A DNA stretch of 64,000 nt, taken from assembly GCA_002355455.1 (NCBI GenBank), contig AP017375.1, forward strand, positions 2,852,001 to 2,916,000. Direction: 5' to 3'. The notes below the pieces were generated by a model that was given only the letters and a program-made list of their open reading frames with translations, had not been told where the DNA came from and did not search any database. This DNA is from Stanieria sp. NIES-3757. GTDB lineage: Bacteria > Cyanobacteriota > Cyanobacteriia > Cyanobacteriales > Xenococcaceae. Below, piece after piece: positions 46,235 to 55,104 of the stretch (position 1 is the stretch's first letter; every line of letters starts with the position of its first letter). The translations under genes and the position numbers were made by a program.

Positions 46235-47146
46235 CTAATTTTTTTGAGCTAACTTTTCAGTTGATAGAGTTTTGGAGAGTAAAACAGGAATTTCTGAAGG
46301 ACATTTGGCGATTAAAACACCTGCTTGTTTTAAAGCATTAATAATGTCATTGTCTTTATTATCGGTGGAAACAGAATACGACAGTTGATTGGCAATAATT
46401 GTAGTAGCATCTCGATAAATTTTTTCTTTGGGAGCGTTTAATCCGACTAAATAAGCAATGACTGGTTTTTTTAACTTAGCATTACGACAATAATTAGCAA
46501 CTTCAAGCTGACTTGAGTCTGGTTGTCCAATTAAAACTATTCCCTCGGTATTAGTGTCTGTTGCCAAGATTGTTAACCACTGTTGAAAACTCGAACCAAT
46601 CATTGGTTCATTGCCAATTGTCACTACAAACGATTGTCCTAAGCCAACTCGATTTAACTCCAAAACTACTTCGTAAGCTAAAGATTCGCTACTACTAATT
46701 ACGCCAATTTTGCCTGAAGTATATAATTCAGGATTAAGTTTACCTAAACTGATTTTTTCAGGAATAATAATTCCACTGCTTCCCGGTCCCAAAATTAAAG
46801 TATCAGTTTTCTTTGCTTCTTGTAAGAGACAAATCAAATCCAAAGGAGGAACACCATTAGTTAACAGAATAATACGCGGTATTTTAGCAGCCAACGCTTC
46901 TTTAGCTGCATCCAGTACTTGATAAGGATGAACAAAAATCAGAGTTGCTTCAACTTTCCCCACCGCAGCGATCGCATCTTCGACCAGATCGAACACGGGA
47001 ATTTCTGCAATTGTTTCCCCTCCCAAACCTGCGCTAATCCCTGCCGCAATCTTAGTTCCATACGCTTTCATTTGAAGAGCATATTCAGTAGCTTGAGGAG
47101 AATCAATTCCCTGGATTAAAACTCGGCTGCGTGAGGACAAATTCAT
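46235..47146 (-). CDS. Succinyl-CoA ligase alpha-subunit-like protein lacking the catalytic His
   Basis: 303 residues from the ATG at 47144-47146; a longer frame to a TTG at 47221 is not conserved. The whole length aligns by eye with SucD: YGTKIAAGISAGLGGE, VISSSESLAYEV, IGNEPMIGSSF and NAPKEKIYRDATTIIA. In E. coli SucD the phosphorylated His lies in a GHAGA segment; here that position is in YRDATT, with Asp. The Cys of the IGPNCPG loop and the Glu-containing GEIGGSAEE segment are also replaced (LGPGSSG; GQPDSSQLE). A real synthetase reaction seems unlikely. The partner SucC-like gene lies 155 bases upstream on the same strand. Confidence 0.82.
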   Translation of the reverse strand: MNLSSRSRVLIQGIDSPQATEYALQMKAYGTKIAAGISAGLGGETIAEIPVFDLVEDAIAAVGKVEATLIFVHPYQVLDAAKEALAAKIPRIILLTNGVPPLDLICLLQEAKKTDTLILGPGSSGIIIPEKISLGKLNPELYTSGKIGVISSSESLAYEVVLELNRVGLGQSFVVTIGNEPMIGSSFQQWLTILATDTNTEGIVLIGQPDSSQLEVANYCRNAKLKKPVIAYLVGLNAPKEKIYRDATTIIANQLSYSVSTDNKDNDIINALKQAGVLIAKCPSEIPVLLSKTLSTEKLAQKN

Positions 47147-47300
47147 ATATTTATTTAATGCTTGACGATGGTTAGGTAACAAAGAAACAAAAGCAGATCG
47201 ACTAAGAACTAAAATAATCAAACCAACTTATTAATTGTCTGCTGAGAGTGATTAGATTAGCACTTTCCTTCTGTTAAAAGGATAAAGCCATCAATTGCCT

Positions 47301-48533
47301 TTATTTAGATTTAACCAAACTAATTGCTTGAGCGACAGCCTCTTCTAAATTGTCTGCGCAATAAACCTGTTTTTCTGGTTCTGTTTCTGGAAACCAATCT
47401 AGTTTAGGACGAAGCAAACGCAAAACAAATTTTACCGAAGCCAAAGGTTTGCGATTGACAGAAGATTTATTAACTGAAGTAGGTCGAGAACGAACTAATG
47501 CACCATTAGCGACTAATTGTCTTTCTTCTCCAGTCGATTTAGGTTGTGGTTCAATTACAAGCTCTAAATATTCAGCGATCGCTTGAAGTAAAGCCTGCTC
47601 GGTTGCTTGGTCGGTCAAAATATTAATTAAAATTACTTTAAGCCCTTTAAGATCAGGTAATTGAGCTAAAGCTTGGCTTAGTTGGTGAGGTGCAGCTAAA
47701 GCAGAGTTAACATCTGAAATCACCGCACAACAAGCTGGTTTTCCTTTATTTTGAAAAACTAAATCCCAGGTTAATAAAGCCAGATCTGGATGATTACAAA
47801 TAATCGCTACTTTACCTTTATCATCATGCCAAAACCATTGTGGTTGAGTAGAATCAGGTATTTCTGAGACTTGAGTAACTGAGTTTAAAGCAGTTAACTC
47901 TTGATGTCTTGCCCAAGCATAATCATTGACCGTAATTTTGCCATCGAGAGCCATTAACTGACCCGAAGCATTAACTCCCAAAGGATTAATTTCAATTAAC
48001 TCCAAATCGTTTTCCTGAAAGAGACGATACATTTTTTCAATTACATCACTAACAGATTGAAGCAATTGGGATTTAAGTCCCATTTTGACAGCTAAACGAC
48101 GAGCCAAAAAAGGAGAGAAATCATTCTCAACGACAACTTGCTGTAAATTTTCTAATAACAGTTCAATATTCATTCCTCCCGTTGCCGAACCCAACAATAC
48201 GGGACATTGAAGATCGTAATCCAACACAACTGCCAGAAAAAACTCCTGCTCTGCGTTGAATTGAGCTTCTGCAAGAATAAATTTAGGGTATTCGCCCAAA
48301 ATAGATAAATTAAAAATTGTTCGAGCAGCAGCGATCGCATCAATGGTATTAGCTACAAAACGAATACCACCAGCTTTACCTCTTCCTCCTACTCTTACTT
48401 GGGATTTTAAAACTACAGGATAAGGAATTTGTAATTTTTTGAGTTCTCTAGGCTCTGCAATCTTTTGGGATGGTAAAACAGGTATTCCCACCTCGCGAAA
48501 CAATTCTTTAGCTTGATATTCAAGTAATTCCAT
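47301..48533 (-). CDS. Succinyl-CoA ligase beta-subunit-like protein (ATP-grasp) with altered C-terminal half
   Basis: 410 residues, about the length of SucC. The ATP-grasp half is well kept: MELLEYQAKELFREVGIPVL, VLKSQVRVGGRGKAGGIRFV, and LIEINPLGVNASGQLMALDG with metal ligands. The C-terminal CoA-ligase half is strongly changed: the FLDVGGGA-type and NIFGGIVRCD-type segments of SucC are replaced (CAVISDVN; NILTDQATEQ), and an insertion near 340-365 (KSTGEERQLVANGALVRS) is present. With the SucD-like gene it forms a pair, likely derived from succinyl-CoA synthetase but with a changed or lost reaction. Confidence 0.8.
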   Translation of the reverse strand: MELLEYQAKELFREVGIPVLPSQKIAEPRELKKLQIPYPVVLKSQVRVGGRGKAGGIRFVANTIDAIAAARTIFNLSILGEYPKFILAEAQFNAEQEFFLAVVLDYDLQCPVLLGSATGGMNIELLLENLQQVVVENDFSPFLARRLAVKMGLKSQLLQSVSDVIEKMYRLFQENDLELIEINPLGVNASGQLMALDGKITVNDYAWARHQELTALNSVTQVSEIPDSTQPQWFWHDDKGKVAIICNHPDLALLTWDLVFQNKGKPACCAVISDVNSALAAPHQLSQALAQLPDLKGLKVILINILTDQATEQALLQAIAEYLELVIEPQPKSTGEERQLVANGALVRSRPTSVNKSSVNRKPLASVKFVLRLLRPKLDWFPETEPEKQVYCADNLEEAVAQAISLVKSK

Positions 48534-49138
48534 TCTAAATTAAAATGTTGAGGCTCTTGTAACGAGTGTAACAGCCACAAACCAGCAAAAATATAAGTGT
48601 TAAAATAATCAAACCTAAACAGCAATAAGCTCAAAGCAGTATACTATGGTATCGAAATTTCCACCTAAACATTACAAAAAGGTAGTAAAATTTAACTAAG
48701 CAATTCAAAAAACAAAACCAACTATCGATTTCAAGTATTGTTAAGTATTATTAAAATTATCTAAACTAAAGCTCTCTTGAAAGATTTAGGTTAGAAAGGT
48801 AGATGGAAGCTCTCAAGGCAATCCAAAACAGAACAACCCAATCGTTGCCCCACACAAGTATGATGTGTCATTCTTGACTATGGTGAAAAAGCAAATTCAA
48901 AATTTTGCGTTTCTTAAATTATGATTCTAACTAAAAAAATCAAGCAAACTGTTGCATTAGATAAATTTATGTCAAGCAACTTGGTTAAGCTGCGTTGCAA
49001 GATCACCAAAGATTTGTAGTCTATGATATATACTCTCGATTGAGTGTCAAATATTGTCTTGACATAGCGCGATCAATCATTCAAATAGGCAACTCAAACT
49101 ACTCATAACTTCTCTAAAGAATTAATTGTGAGACATAA
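48534..49138. other. 605-base gene-free region before an unknown gene
   Basis: No repeat, hairpin with T run, tRNA or convincing coding frame was found. Tiny frames at 48803 and 48921 (24 and 32 codons) do not look conserved. The region must hold divergent promoters for the SucC-like gene and the gene at 49151, but no clear boxes stand out. Confidence 0.5.
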
Positions 49139-49150
49139 TTGATCGAGGTA

Positions 49151-49921
49151 ATGGCTATTGTGAAGAGGGAAAGAGTAGTAGCTGTACTTGATAACCATGG
49201 AAGGGGAATGAAAAAAGTTTTAATTATCGTTAACGCTGAAGTAAACGAACAGGGAAAAACAATTTCTGGTTCACCAGTAACAGAAAAAATGGTCGCTGCA
49301 CTTAAACAAGGCATTGCTACTAATTCACAGCCTGTAGGGATAGAGGTAGTTGCTGCTGGTAATTTATGGTCGAAATCTAATAAACCCGCTAATGATGATT
49401 CAGAATTAATTTATTGTCCTCTGACAATTCAATTACCAGAATACTTTGAGTTTCCTGGCAAAAAAATCTATTCTGCTTGTAGAGATATTTTAGGAAGACG
49501 ACGTTGGGTTGAAAATAATTTAGGGTACAAAACCAGTGTAGGAGATTCTTGGTTGGGTCATCTGTGGTTACCTGTAGTTCTCAGTAATCAAACACCTCTG
49601 TACGGTGAAGTTATTGGAGAAGGTGCTATTCCTAACTCTTACGAACAACCAATTGATTTATCTAATCGCTTACGCAAATCTCTTTATCACTTAGCCAATC
49701 AGCTATTAAAGTCTTTATCTGCTCCTTCAGCAGTCTATTTAATCCAGTTCAGCATTCATAATAGCGAAATTATTTTTGACCGACTTTGGCCTTTTCCTGC
49801 TGCACCTGCGTTGGCTAGTTTACGGAATCAATATCCAGATTTGTACACTTGTCATTGGTATTGTTTGACTAAACAACCTCTCTTAGAACTAGCAATTTCG
49901 GGAGAAATTATGCCCATCTAG
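49151..49921 (+). CDS. Protein of unknown function, conserved-looking
   Basis: 256 residues from ATG at 49151 (GAGG close upstream); an in-frame ATG at 49208, after GGAAGGGGA, gives MKKVLIIVNAEVNEQGKTIS and is an alternative start. No signal peptide or membrane helix. Features: GDSWLGHLWLPVVLSNQTPL, YGEVIGEGAIPNSYEQPIDL, ending in LALASLRNQYPDL-like ALASLRNQYPDLYTCHWYC. I do not recognise a named domain. It ends at a tight pair of hairpins and is convergent with sulfite reductase. Confidence 0.7.
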   Translation: MAIVKRERVVAVLDNHGRGMKKVLIIVNAEVNEQGKTISGSPVTEKMVAALKQGIATNSQPVGIEVVAAGNLWSKSNKPANDDSELIYCPLTIQLPEYFEFPGKKIYSACRDILGRRRWVENNLGYKTSVGDSWLGHLWLPVVLSNQTPLYGEVIGEGAIPNSYEQPIDLSNRLRKSLYHLANQLLKSLSAPSAVYLIQFSIHNSEIIFDRLWPFPAAPALASLRNQYPDLYTCHWYCLTKQPLLELAISGEIMPI

Positions 49922-49953
49922 AGCAGATTCTAATTCTAGTTGTTTAATGTAAA

Positions 49954-49980
49954 ACTGACTCAAGAATTACCTGAGTCAGT
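49954..49980 (+). terminator. Hairpin after the unknown gene
   Basis: Perfect 9-bp stem ACTGACTCA (49954-49962) and TGAGTCAGT (49972-49980), followed by an AT-rich stretch. It lies 33 bases after the stop codon of the gene at 49151. Confidence 0.55.
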
Positions 49981-49983
49981 GAT

Positions 49984-50036
49984 TTAAAATTATGAGTTTT
50001 GAATGTACTCTTGACATCCAAAACTCATAATTTTAA
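49984..50036. terminator. Large bidirectional hairpin between the unknown gene and sir
   Basis: A perfect 18-bp inverted repeat: 49984-50001 and 50019-50036, with a 17-base loop. The stem is A/T-rich at its base, giving T runs on both strands. It directly abuts the sir stop codon and should end both convergent transcripts. Confidence 0.7.
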
Positions 50037-51977
50037 CTAATTATTGCCTCTTTTCGTAAAATAATCGTTTAAAGCTTCAGCAATAATTTGGTTCATTGGT
50101 CTTCCTTCTTGTTTAGCAGCATCTTTTAAGCGAGGGAAAAGCTCATCTGGTACGCTAACTCGTCTTTGGTTTTTTCGGAATTTACGTTTTTTGCTAGTAT
50201 CTGTTTCCATATAACTTCCTAAGGTGTAGTTTGCAGAAAATTGACGTAGGGCATCAAACCCAACACGATCGCAAAAGATACCAAAACTTTCTTCTGGTTG
50301 GCGATTTTGCTTAAAATAGACAAAAATTGGCTCAAAGAAGGTTTCTAGATCTTCTAATCGCATTTTATCGGTATAGGGTTTAGCTAACCGAGTTTGATCG
50401 GGTGTTCCTCCTAACCAAATTTGGTAGGTTTCAGGTACGATACCCACAAAGCCTAATTCTGCCATATAAGGGCGAGCGCAACCATTAGGGCAACCAGTCA
50501 TGCGAATTACAAAGTTTTCCTCGCTCATGCCTAACTTATCTAATAGCGTACGCAGGCGATCGATAATTCCAGGTAGGGCGCGTTCTGATTCGGTAATTGC
50601 TAAACCACAAGTAGGTAAAGCAGGACAAGCCATAGAATAACGAACTAAAGGATCGATCGCCTCAGGGTTGAGTTCGATTCCTCGTTTGGTGAGAATTTTT
50701 TCGACGCTTTGTTTTTGAGCGGGTTCAATATCATAGAGAATGATATTGTGATTGGCAGTTAAACGCATCGGTAGATGAAATTGTTCGATAATTTCTTTTA
50801 AGGCTGTTTTTAGCTGAAATTTGCCTTCGTTTTTAACTCTACCGTTTTCTACCGAAATACCTAAAAAGAGTTTGCCGTCTCCTTGATCATGCCAACCGAG
50901 AAAATCTTGATATTTCCATTCAGGTAAATCTTTAAACGGTGTAATTGACTTACCAAAATATTCTTCTACTTTGGCTTTAAATTTCTCTACGCCCCACTCT
51001 TCAAGCAAATATTTCATTCTCGCATGACGGCGGTTAGCGCGATCGCCATAATCTCTTTGAGTGGCGACAATAGCCTTCATCAAGTCGTAAACATCTTCTT
51101 TGGCGACATAACCAATCGGATCCGCTATGCGGGGGAAGGTTTCTTCTTTGTTGTGAGTTCTACCTAAACCACCACCAGCTAAAATATTAAACCCTTCTAA
51201 TTTTCCTTTTTTGTTGGTAATGACTACCAAACTAACATCGTGGGTATAGACATCAATGGAGTTATCTCCAGGTACGGTGACGCTACACTTAAATTTACGG
51301 GGCATATAATGCTTACCGTAAATTGGTTCTTCACTGTCATGAAAAATCGTGCCATTACCATTGCGTTGTCTAGCTGCTTTGACTTCTTCAGCTTCTTCAG
51401 CACTAATAACTTTTTCCCCATCAAGCCAAATTTCATAATAGGCACCTGTTTGAGGAGTTAGTAAATCAGCAATTTTATTGGCATATTCCCAAGCATACTG
51501 ATATTCAGGCTTATTTTTAAAGGGTGCAGGGGGTGCCATGACGTTACGGTTGAGATCGCCACAAGCCCCTAAAGTAGAACCCATACTGCGAACAATCTCA
51601 CTAATTGTCGTCTTGAGATTTTTTTTGAGAATGCCGTGAATTTGAAAACCTTGACGGGTAGTAACTCGCAGTGTCTGATTGCCGTATTCTTCAGAAAGTC
51701 GCTCTAAAGTTAAGTATAATTCTGCTGGGATAAACCCCCCTGGCGAACGGGTACGCAGCATCATTTGATAATCTTTTTCTTGACCTTTGACTCGATTATC
51801 ACGATTATCTTGTTGATAAGAGCCATGAAATTTTAAGAGTTGAACGGCATTTTCACTAAAGTGAGTAGTATCTTCTAATAATTCGGTAGCCAGAGGTTCT
51901 CGTAAAAAATTACTTTTTTCTTTTAATCCTTCTAGCTTGGACAATTTTTTGTCGGGAGAAATTGGAGTTTGTACCAT
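50037..51977 (-). CDS. sir: Ferredoxin-dependent sulfite reductase with C-terminal ribbon-helix-helix-like tail
   Basis: 646 residues. The siroheme/4Fe-4S ligands are visible in [19 protein letters not shown] (near 450) and [18 protein letters not shown] (near 495), with [13 protein letters not shown] near 104 as the substrate-site segment. It reduces sulfite to sulfide for cysteine synthesis using ferredoxin. After the catalytic part, residues about 595-646 are extra: [19 protein letters not shown], then [20 protein letters not shown], a basic strand plus two helices like the CopG/Arc DNA-binding fold. Plant plastid sulfite reductase is known to bind nucleoid DNA, so this tail is of interest. 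Promoter region lies left-right divergent from 52342. Confidence 0.95.
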   Translation of the reverse strand: MVQTPISPDKKLSKLEGLKEKSNFLREPLATELLEDTTHFSENAVQLLKFHGSYQQDNRDNRVKGQEKDYQMMLRTRSPGGFIPAELYLTLERLSEEYGNQTLRVTTRQGFQIHGILKKNLKTTISEIVRSMGSTLGACGDLNRNVMAPPAPFKNKPEYQYAWEYANKIADLLTPQTGAYYEIWLDGEKVISAEEAEEVKAARQRNGNGTIFHDSEEPIYGKHYMPRKFKCSVTVPGDNSIDVYTHDVSLVVITNKKGKLEGFNILAGGGLGRTHNKEETFPRIADPIGYVAKEDVYDLMKAIVATQRDYGDRANRRHARMKYLLEEWGVEKFKAKVEEYFGKSITPFKDLPEWKYQDFLGWHDQGDGKLFLGISVENGRVKNEGKFQLKTALKEIIEQFHLPMRLTANHNIILYDIEPAQKQSVEKILTKRGIELNPEAIDPLVRYSMACPALPTCGLAITESERALPGIIDRLRTLLDKLGMSEENFVIRMTGCPNGCARPYMAELGFVGIVPETYQIWLGGTPDQTRLAKPYTDKMRLEDLETFFEPIFVYFKQNRQPEESFGIFCDRVGFDALRQFSANYTLGSYMETDTSKKRKFRKNQRRVSVPDELFPRLKDAAKQEGRPMNQIIAEALNDYFTKRGNN

Positions 51978-52341
51978 TCTTCTTTGATTCGATTCTCGTC
52001 AGTAAACTTTTTGGGGATGGTGATGGATTAGCCAGAGAACTTATTCTTGATCATATCGTTTACGCCCAGACCATAATCGCTTTCAGTGAAACCGCTATTT
52101 ATCTGAGGTCTAACTCAATCGCAGTTTTGGCTGTATCTCGGCGCAGAACGAAAAATGCGATCGCACTTCAGGTAGAATTTCTATCTTCTCATTTTTAGTA
52201 ACTAGAGACACGTTTTTTTTGGTTCTACTTATCAGTTTTCAATAATTGAGGAAATGTCCGTACATCTTCATCAATAACAGTTTAATTAAAGATTTGTTAT
52301 CTTTCTTTATATAAATATGCATGACTTTAATTAACTAAATT

Positions 52342-53007
52342 ATGTTGAGAAAAATTATTTTTGGATTAATTTGGCTTACTTTTGTCAGTTATGCCTTTTT
52401 GTTTGCTCCTGCTACTCAACCCAATACTTTTGATTTAATTGTTAATCTCTCTACAGGTAATTGGGATAACATTAACCCTTTAGTGATCGCTTTATTTAAT
52501 CTCATGGGAGTTTTACCAGGGATTTATGCTTGCTTTTTGTTTATTGATGGTAATGGACAAAAAATTAAAGCTGCACCTTTTGCAATCGCTTCTTTTGGAG
52601 TAGGTGCTTTTGCTTTACTTCCTTATTTAGCTTTGCGCCAACCTAATCCTACTTGGCAGGGAGATAAAAATCTTTTCATCAAAATTGTCGATGCTCGTCT
52701 AACTGGAATTATTTTAATTATAGCTGCGATCGTGCTACTGGGTTTTGGTTTAATTTATGGCAATTGGGTGGATTTTATTTACCAGTGGCAAACGAGTAAA
52801 TTCATTCACGTGATGAGTTTGGATTTTTGTTTATTAGTATTGTTATTGCCTAGTTTAGTCAAAGACGATTTGAGTAGAAGAAATATTAATAATAATTGGT
52901 TATTTTGGGCAATAACTTTGGTTCCTTTATTCGGGACTTTAATTTATTTATGTTTACGTCCACCTCTACCAGAAAATAGCTATAAATTACAAGAAAGTAA
53001 TAGTTAA
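52342..53007 (+). CDS. Multi-pass membrane protein of unknown function
   Basis: 221 residues, about five to six membrane helices (for example ALFNLMGVLPGIYACFLFID and GIILIIAAIVLLGFGLIYGN). A C-terminal segment PLFGTLIYLCLRPPLPE ends near the last helix. Similar proteins occur in cyanobacteria and plants, but I know no function. It lies 100 bases before the trehalase gene on the same strand. Confidence 0.75.
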   Translation: MLRKIIFGLIWLTFVSYAFLFAPATQPNTFDLIVNLSTGNWDNINPLVIALFNLMGVLPGIYACFLFIDGNGQKIKAAPFAIASFGVGAFALLPYLALRQPNPTWQGDKNLFIKIVDARLTGIILIIAAIVLLGFGLIYGNWVDFIYQWQTSKFIHVMSLDFCLLVLLLPSLVKDDLSRRNINNNWLFWAITLVPLFGTLIYLCLRPPLPENSYKLQESNS

Positions 53008-53021
53008 ATTGATTAATTAGA

Positions 53022-53050
53022 AGTTATCTGTTATCAGTTACTAATTACTA
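53022..53050. repeat. Degenerate short tandem repeat before the trehalase gene
   Basis: AAGTTATCTG-TTATCAGTTA-CTAATTACT repeats a TTATCAGTTA-like unit, as at 32671-32699 and 36946-36967. A second AT-rich run ATTAACCATTAATCATTAAC follows. Confidence 0.5.
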
Positions 53051-53107
53051 ATTATGAGGAATGAATAATCAACCATTAACCATTAATCATTAACAATTAA
53101 CTAAATT

Positions 53108-54610
53108 ATGGATTTTCCCAACGCAACCCAAATAAAAGCAGTAAAAACTTATATTAAACAAACCTGGAAAACTTTAACTCGTTCTCAAAAAGATCTTTTA
53201 GTAGCAGCAAAAGACCCGAAAATCAATCATGATGGAAATCGACCTTGGTTAGTTTATGTTTCACCTCAAGAAGATCTTCAGCGCATCAAAACATCTTTAC
53301 AACAAATCCTATCTAGAGAAGAATTAGCCAAACTTGAACTACGCATCTTACCAGCCGAACCAGAAGCGATTACAGAACATGGTTTACTCTATTTGCCCCA
53401 TCCTTATGTAGTTCCTGGCGGACGGTTTAATGAAATGTATGGTTGGGATAGCTACTTTATTATTTTAGGGCTGCTGCAAGACAAAGAAATCGAATTAGCC
53501 AAAAGTATGGTGGAACAGTTAGCCTATGAAATCGAGCATTACGGAACCATTCTCAATGCCAATCGTACCTATTTATTAACGCGATCGCAACCGCCGATCT
53601 TTACTCCTGCCATTCTAAAAGTCTACGAACACACTCAAGATCGACAATGGTTACAGTCGATGCTACCTATCATCGAAACTTATTATTATTACTGGAACGT
53701 ACCGCCCCATCTTAATCCCACGACAGGATTATCCCATTATGCAGCTTTAGGAAAAGGTCCCGCCCCAGAAGTAGTGATGTCAGAATTAGACGAACAGGGA
53801 AAAACTCATTACGACCGTGTTAAAGAATATTATCGTCAGTTTAAATTCGATGATTATGATATCAATTTGTATTATGACCGCGATCGCGATGAATTAACTG
53901 AATTATTTTATCAAGGCGATCGCTCTATGCGAGAATCAGGATTTGATATTAGCAATCGTTTTGGTCCTTTTAGTATCGATATTATTCACTACGCACCAGT
54001 TTGTCTCAACGTCTTGCTTTATCAAATGGAAGCAGATACTGCCAGAATTAACGATATTTTAGGTTATTCAGGGGCAGCCAGCCAATGGCGCGATCGTGCT
54101 TCTTTACGGCAAAAAAGAATTAATCAATTTTTGTGGGATGAAGAAGCAGGGCTTTATTTTGATTACAACTTCCGTACAGATCAACGAAGGCAATATGAAT
54201 ACGCTACTACCTTTTATCCACTTTGGGTAGGTATAGCTTCTGACGAACAAGCGCAACGAGTCTGGCAAAATTTAGATAAATTTGAAGAAGCAGGAGGAAT
54301 TCTGACTAGTACTCATGTTAGTGGTAACCAATGGGATGCGCCTTTTGGTTGGGCTCCTTTAAATTTGATCGCTGTAGAAGGATTACTGCGCTACGGTTAC
54401 GAAGAAGACGCGAAACGTATTGCTCGCAAGTTTTTAGCTATGACAATTCAAGAATTTACCAAATACGGAACTTTAGTAGAAAAATACGACGTTTGTGAAT
54501 GTTCTTCTAATGTTTCTGATGAAATCTTTTTTGGTTATAGTTCTAATGAAATTGGTTTTGGTTGGACAAATGGAGTAGTTTTAGAGTTATTGAAAATTTT
54601 AGATTTGTAG
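53108..54610 (+). CDS. treA: Trehalase, glycoside hydrolase family 37
   Basis: 500 residues. Both family signatures are present: PGGRFNEMYGWDSYFI near 107 and NQWDAPFGWAPLNLIA near 408. The enzyme splits trehalose into two glucose molecules. No signal peptide is visible, so it is likely cytosolic and involved in turnover of trehalose as compatible solute or desiccation protectant. No trehalose synthesis genes are adjacent. It ends near an IS630-type insertion region. Confidence 0.92.
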   Translation: MDFPNATQIKAVKTYIKQTWKTLTRSQKDLLVAAKDPKINHDGNRPWLVYVSPQEDLQRIKTSLQQILSREELAKLELRILPAEPEAITEHGLLYLPHPYVVPGGRFNEMYGWDSYFIILGLLQDKEIELAKSMVEQLAYEIEHYGTILNANRTYLLTRSQPPIFTPAILKVYEHTQDRQWLQSMLPIIETYYYYWNVPPHLNPTTGLSHYAALGKGPAPEVVMSELDEQGKTHYDRVKEYYRQFKFDDYDINLYYDRDRDELTELFYQGDRSMRESGFDISNRFGPFSIDIIHYAPVCLNVLLYQMEADTARINDILGYSGAASQWRDRASLRQKRINQFLWDEEAGLYFDYNFRTDQRRQYEYATTFYPLWVGIASDEQAQRVWQNLDKFEEAGGILTSTHVSGNQWDAPFGWAPLNLIAVEGLLRYGYEEDAKRIARKFLAMTIQEFTKYGTLVEKYDVCECSSNVSDEIFFGYSSNEIGFGWTNGVVLELLKILDL

Positions 54611-54630
54611 AGTTAGAAAAAGAATTAAAC

Positions 54631-55104
54631 TCAACACCAGTAATTTTTAATCAACTCAACAGCATTTTTCAAACCATTAGAATGTATCCATCCTACATAT
54701 CCCGCAAATCGACAGAAATTCATTTCATCAAAAATATAAACATGATGAATCTGAGCAGCATTGATAACATAAAATAATTTTCCACTACCATCTGAAAAGT
54801 TTAGTGCAGTTGTTGATTTGTCATTGATAGTAAGTTTTAATTGATCGATACTCATTCCAGGAACTTTTTTCAAAAAATTTATTGCTTCTTGGAGGTATTT
54901 TTGTCCAGAAGATTGACTTGTTTTTTCATCTAAAAGATAATCGACAATCAACTGAGCAGTTCTCTGGCAACTCCAATATTTTGTATGCGCTGTAAGCTGT
55001 AATGCATCTAAAACGCATATCTTAGAAATAAGAAAAAGAATCAACAGTTGTGAATAATGCCAGTCAAAGGATTTCTCAGTCAAGAGCAACAAAAAAAGCT
55101 GCAA
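54631..55104 (-). CDS. Hypothetical protein, 5' part provided by the IS end
   Basis: 157 residues from an ATG at 55104 that lies inside the insertion sequence. Codons upstream of about 55010 belong to the IS left end; the host part begins around LQLTAHTKYWSCQRTAQLIV and runs to GWIHSNGLKNAVELIKNYWC. If the IS is removed, the host frame meets a TAA eight codons upstream with no ATG, GTG or TTG between, so the original start is missing. It may be a truncated gene or a fusion made by the insertion. Function unknown; no domain recognised. Confidence 0.45.
   Translation of the reverse strand: MQLFLLLLTEKSFDWHYSQLLILFLISKICVLDALQLTAHTKYWSCQRTAQLIVDYLLDEKTSQSSGQKYLQEAINFLKKVPGMSIDQLKLTINDKSTTALNFSDGSGKLFYVINAAQIHHVYIFDEMNFCRFAGYVGWIHSNGLKNAVELIKNYWC

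Noticed and set aside
47147-47221. 25-residue N-terminal extension of the SucD-like protein
   Set aside because: It begins at TTG and does not resemble the family; the ATG at 47146 fits the SucD start.
48803-49020. Two tiny frames (24 and 32 codons) in the gap before 49139
   Set aside because: No ribosome binding site at a good spacing for both and no recognisable sequence.
51962-52198. 78-codon plus-strand frame overlapping the start of sulfite reductase
   Set aside because: It overlaps the sir start region, has no ribosome binding site and no conserved look; its codons cover the sir promoter.
54562-54777. 71-codon plus-strand frame after trehalase
   Set aside because: It overlaps the trehalase end and the antisense of the hypothetical gene; composition is not protein-like.
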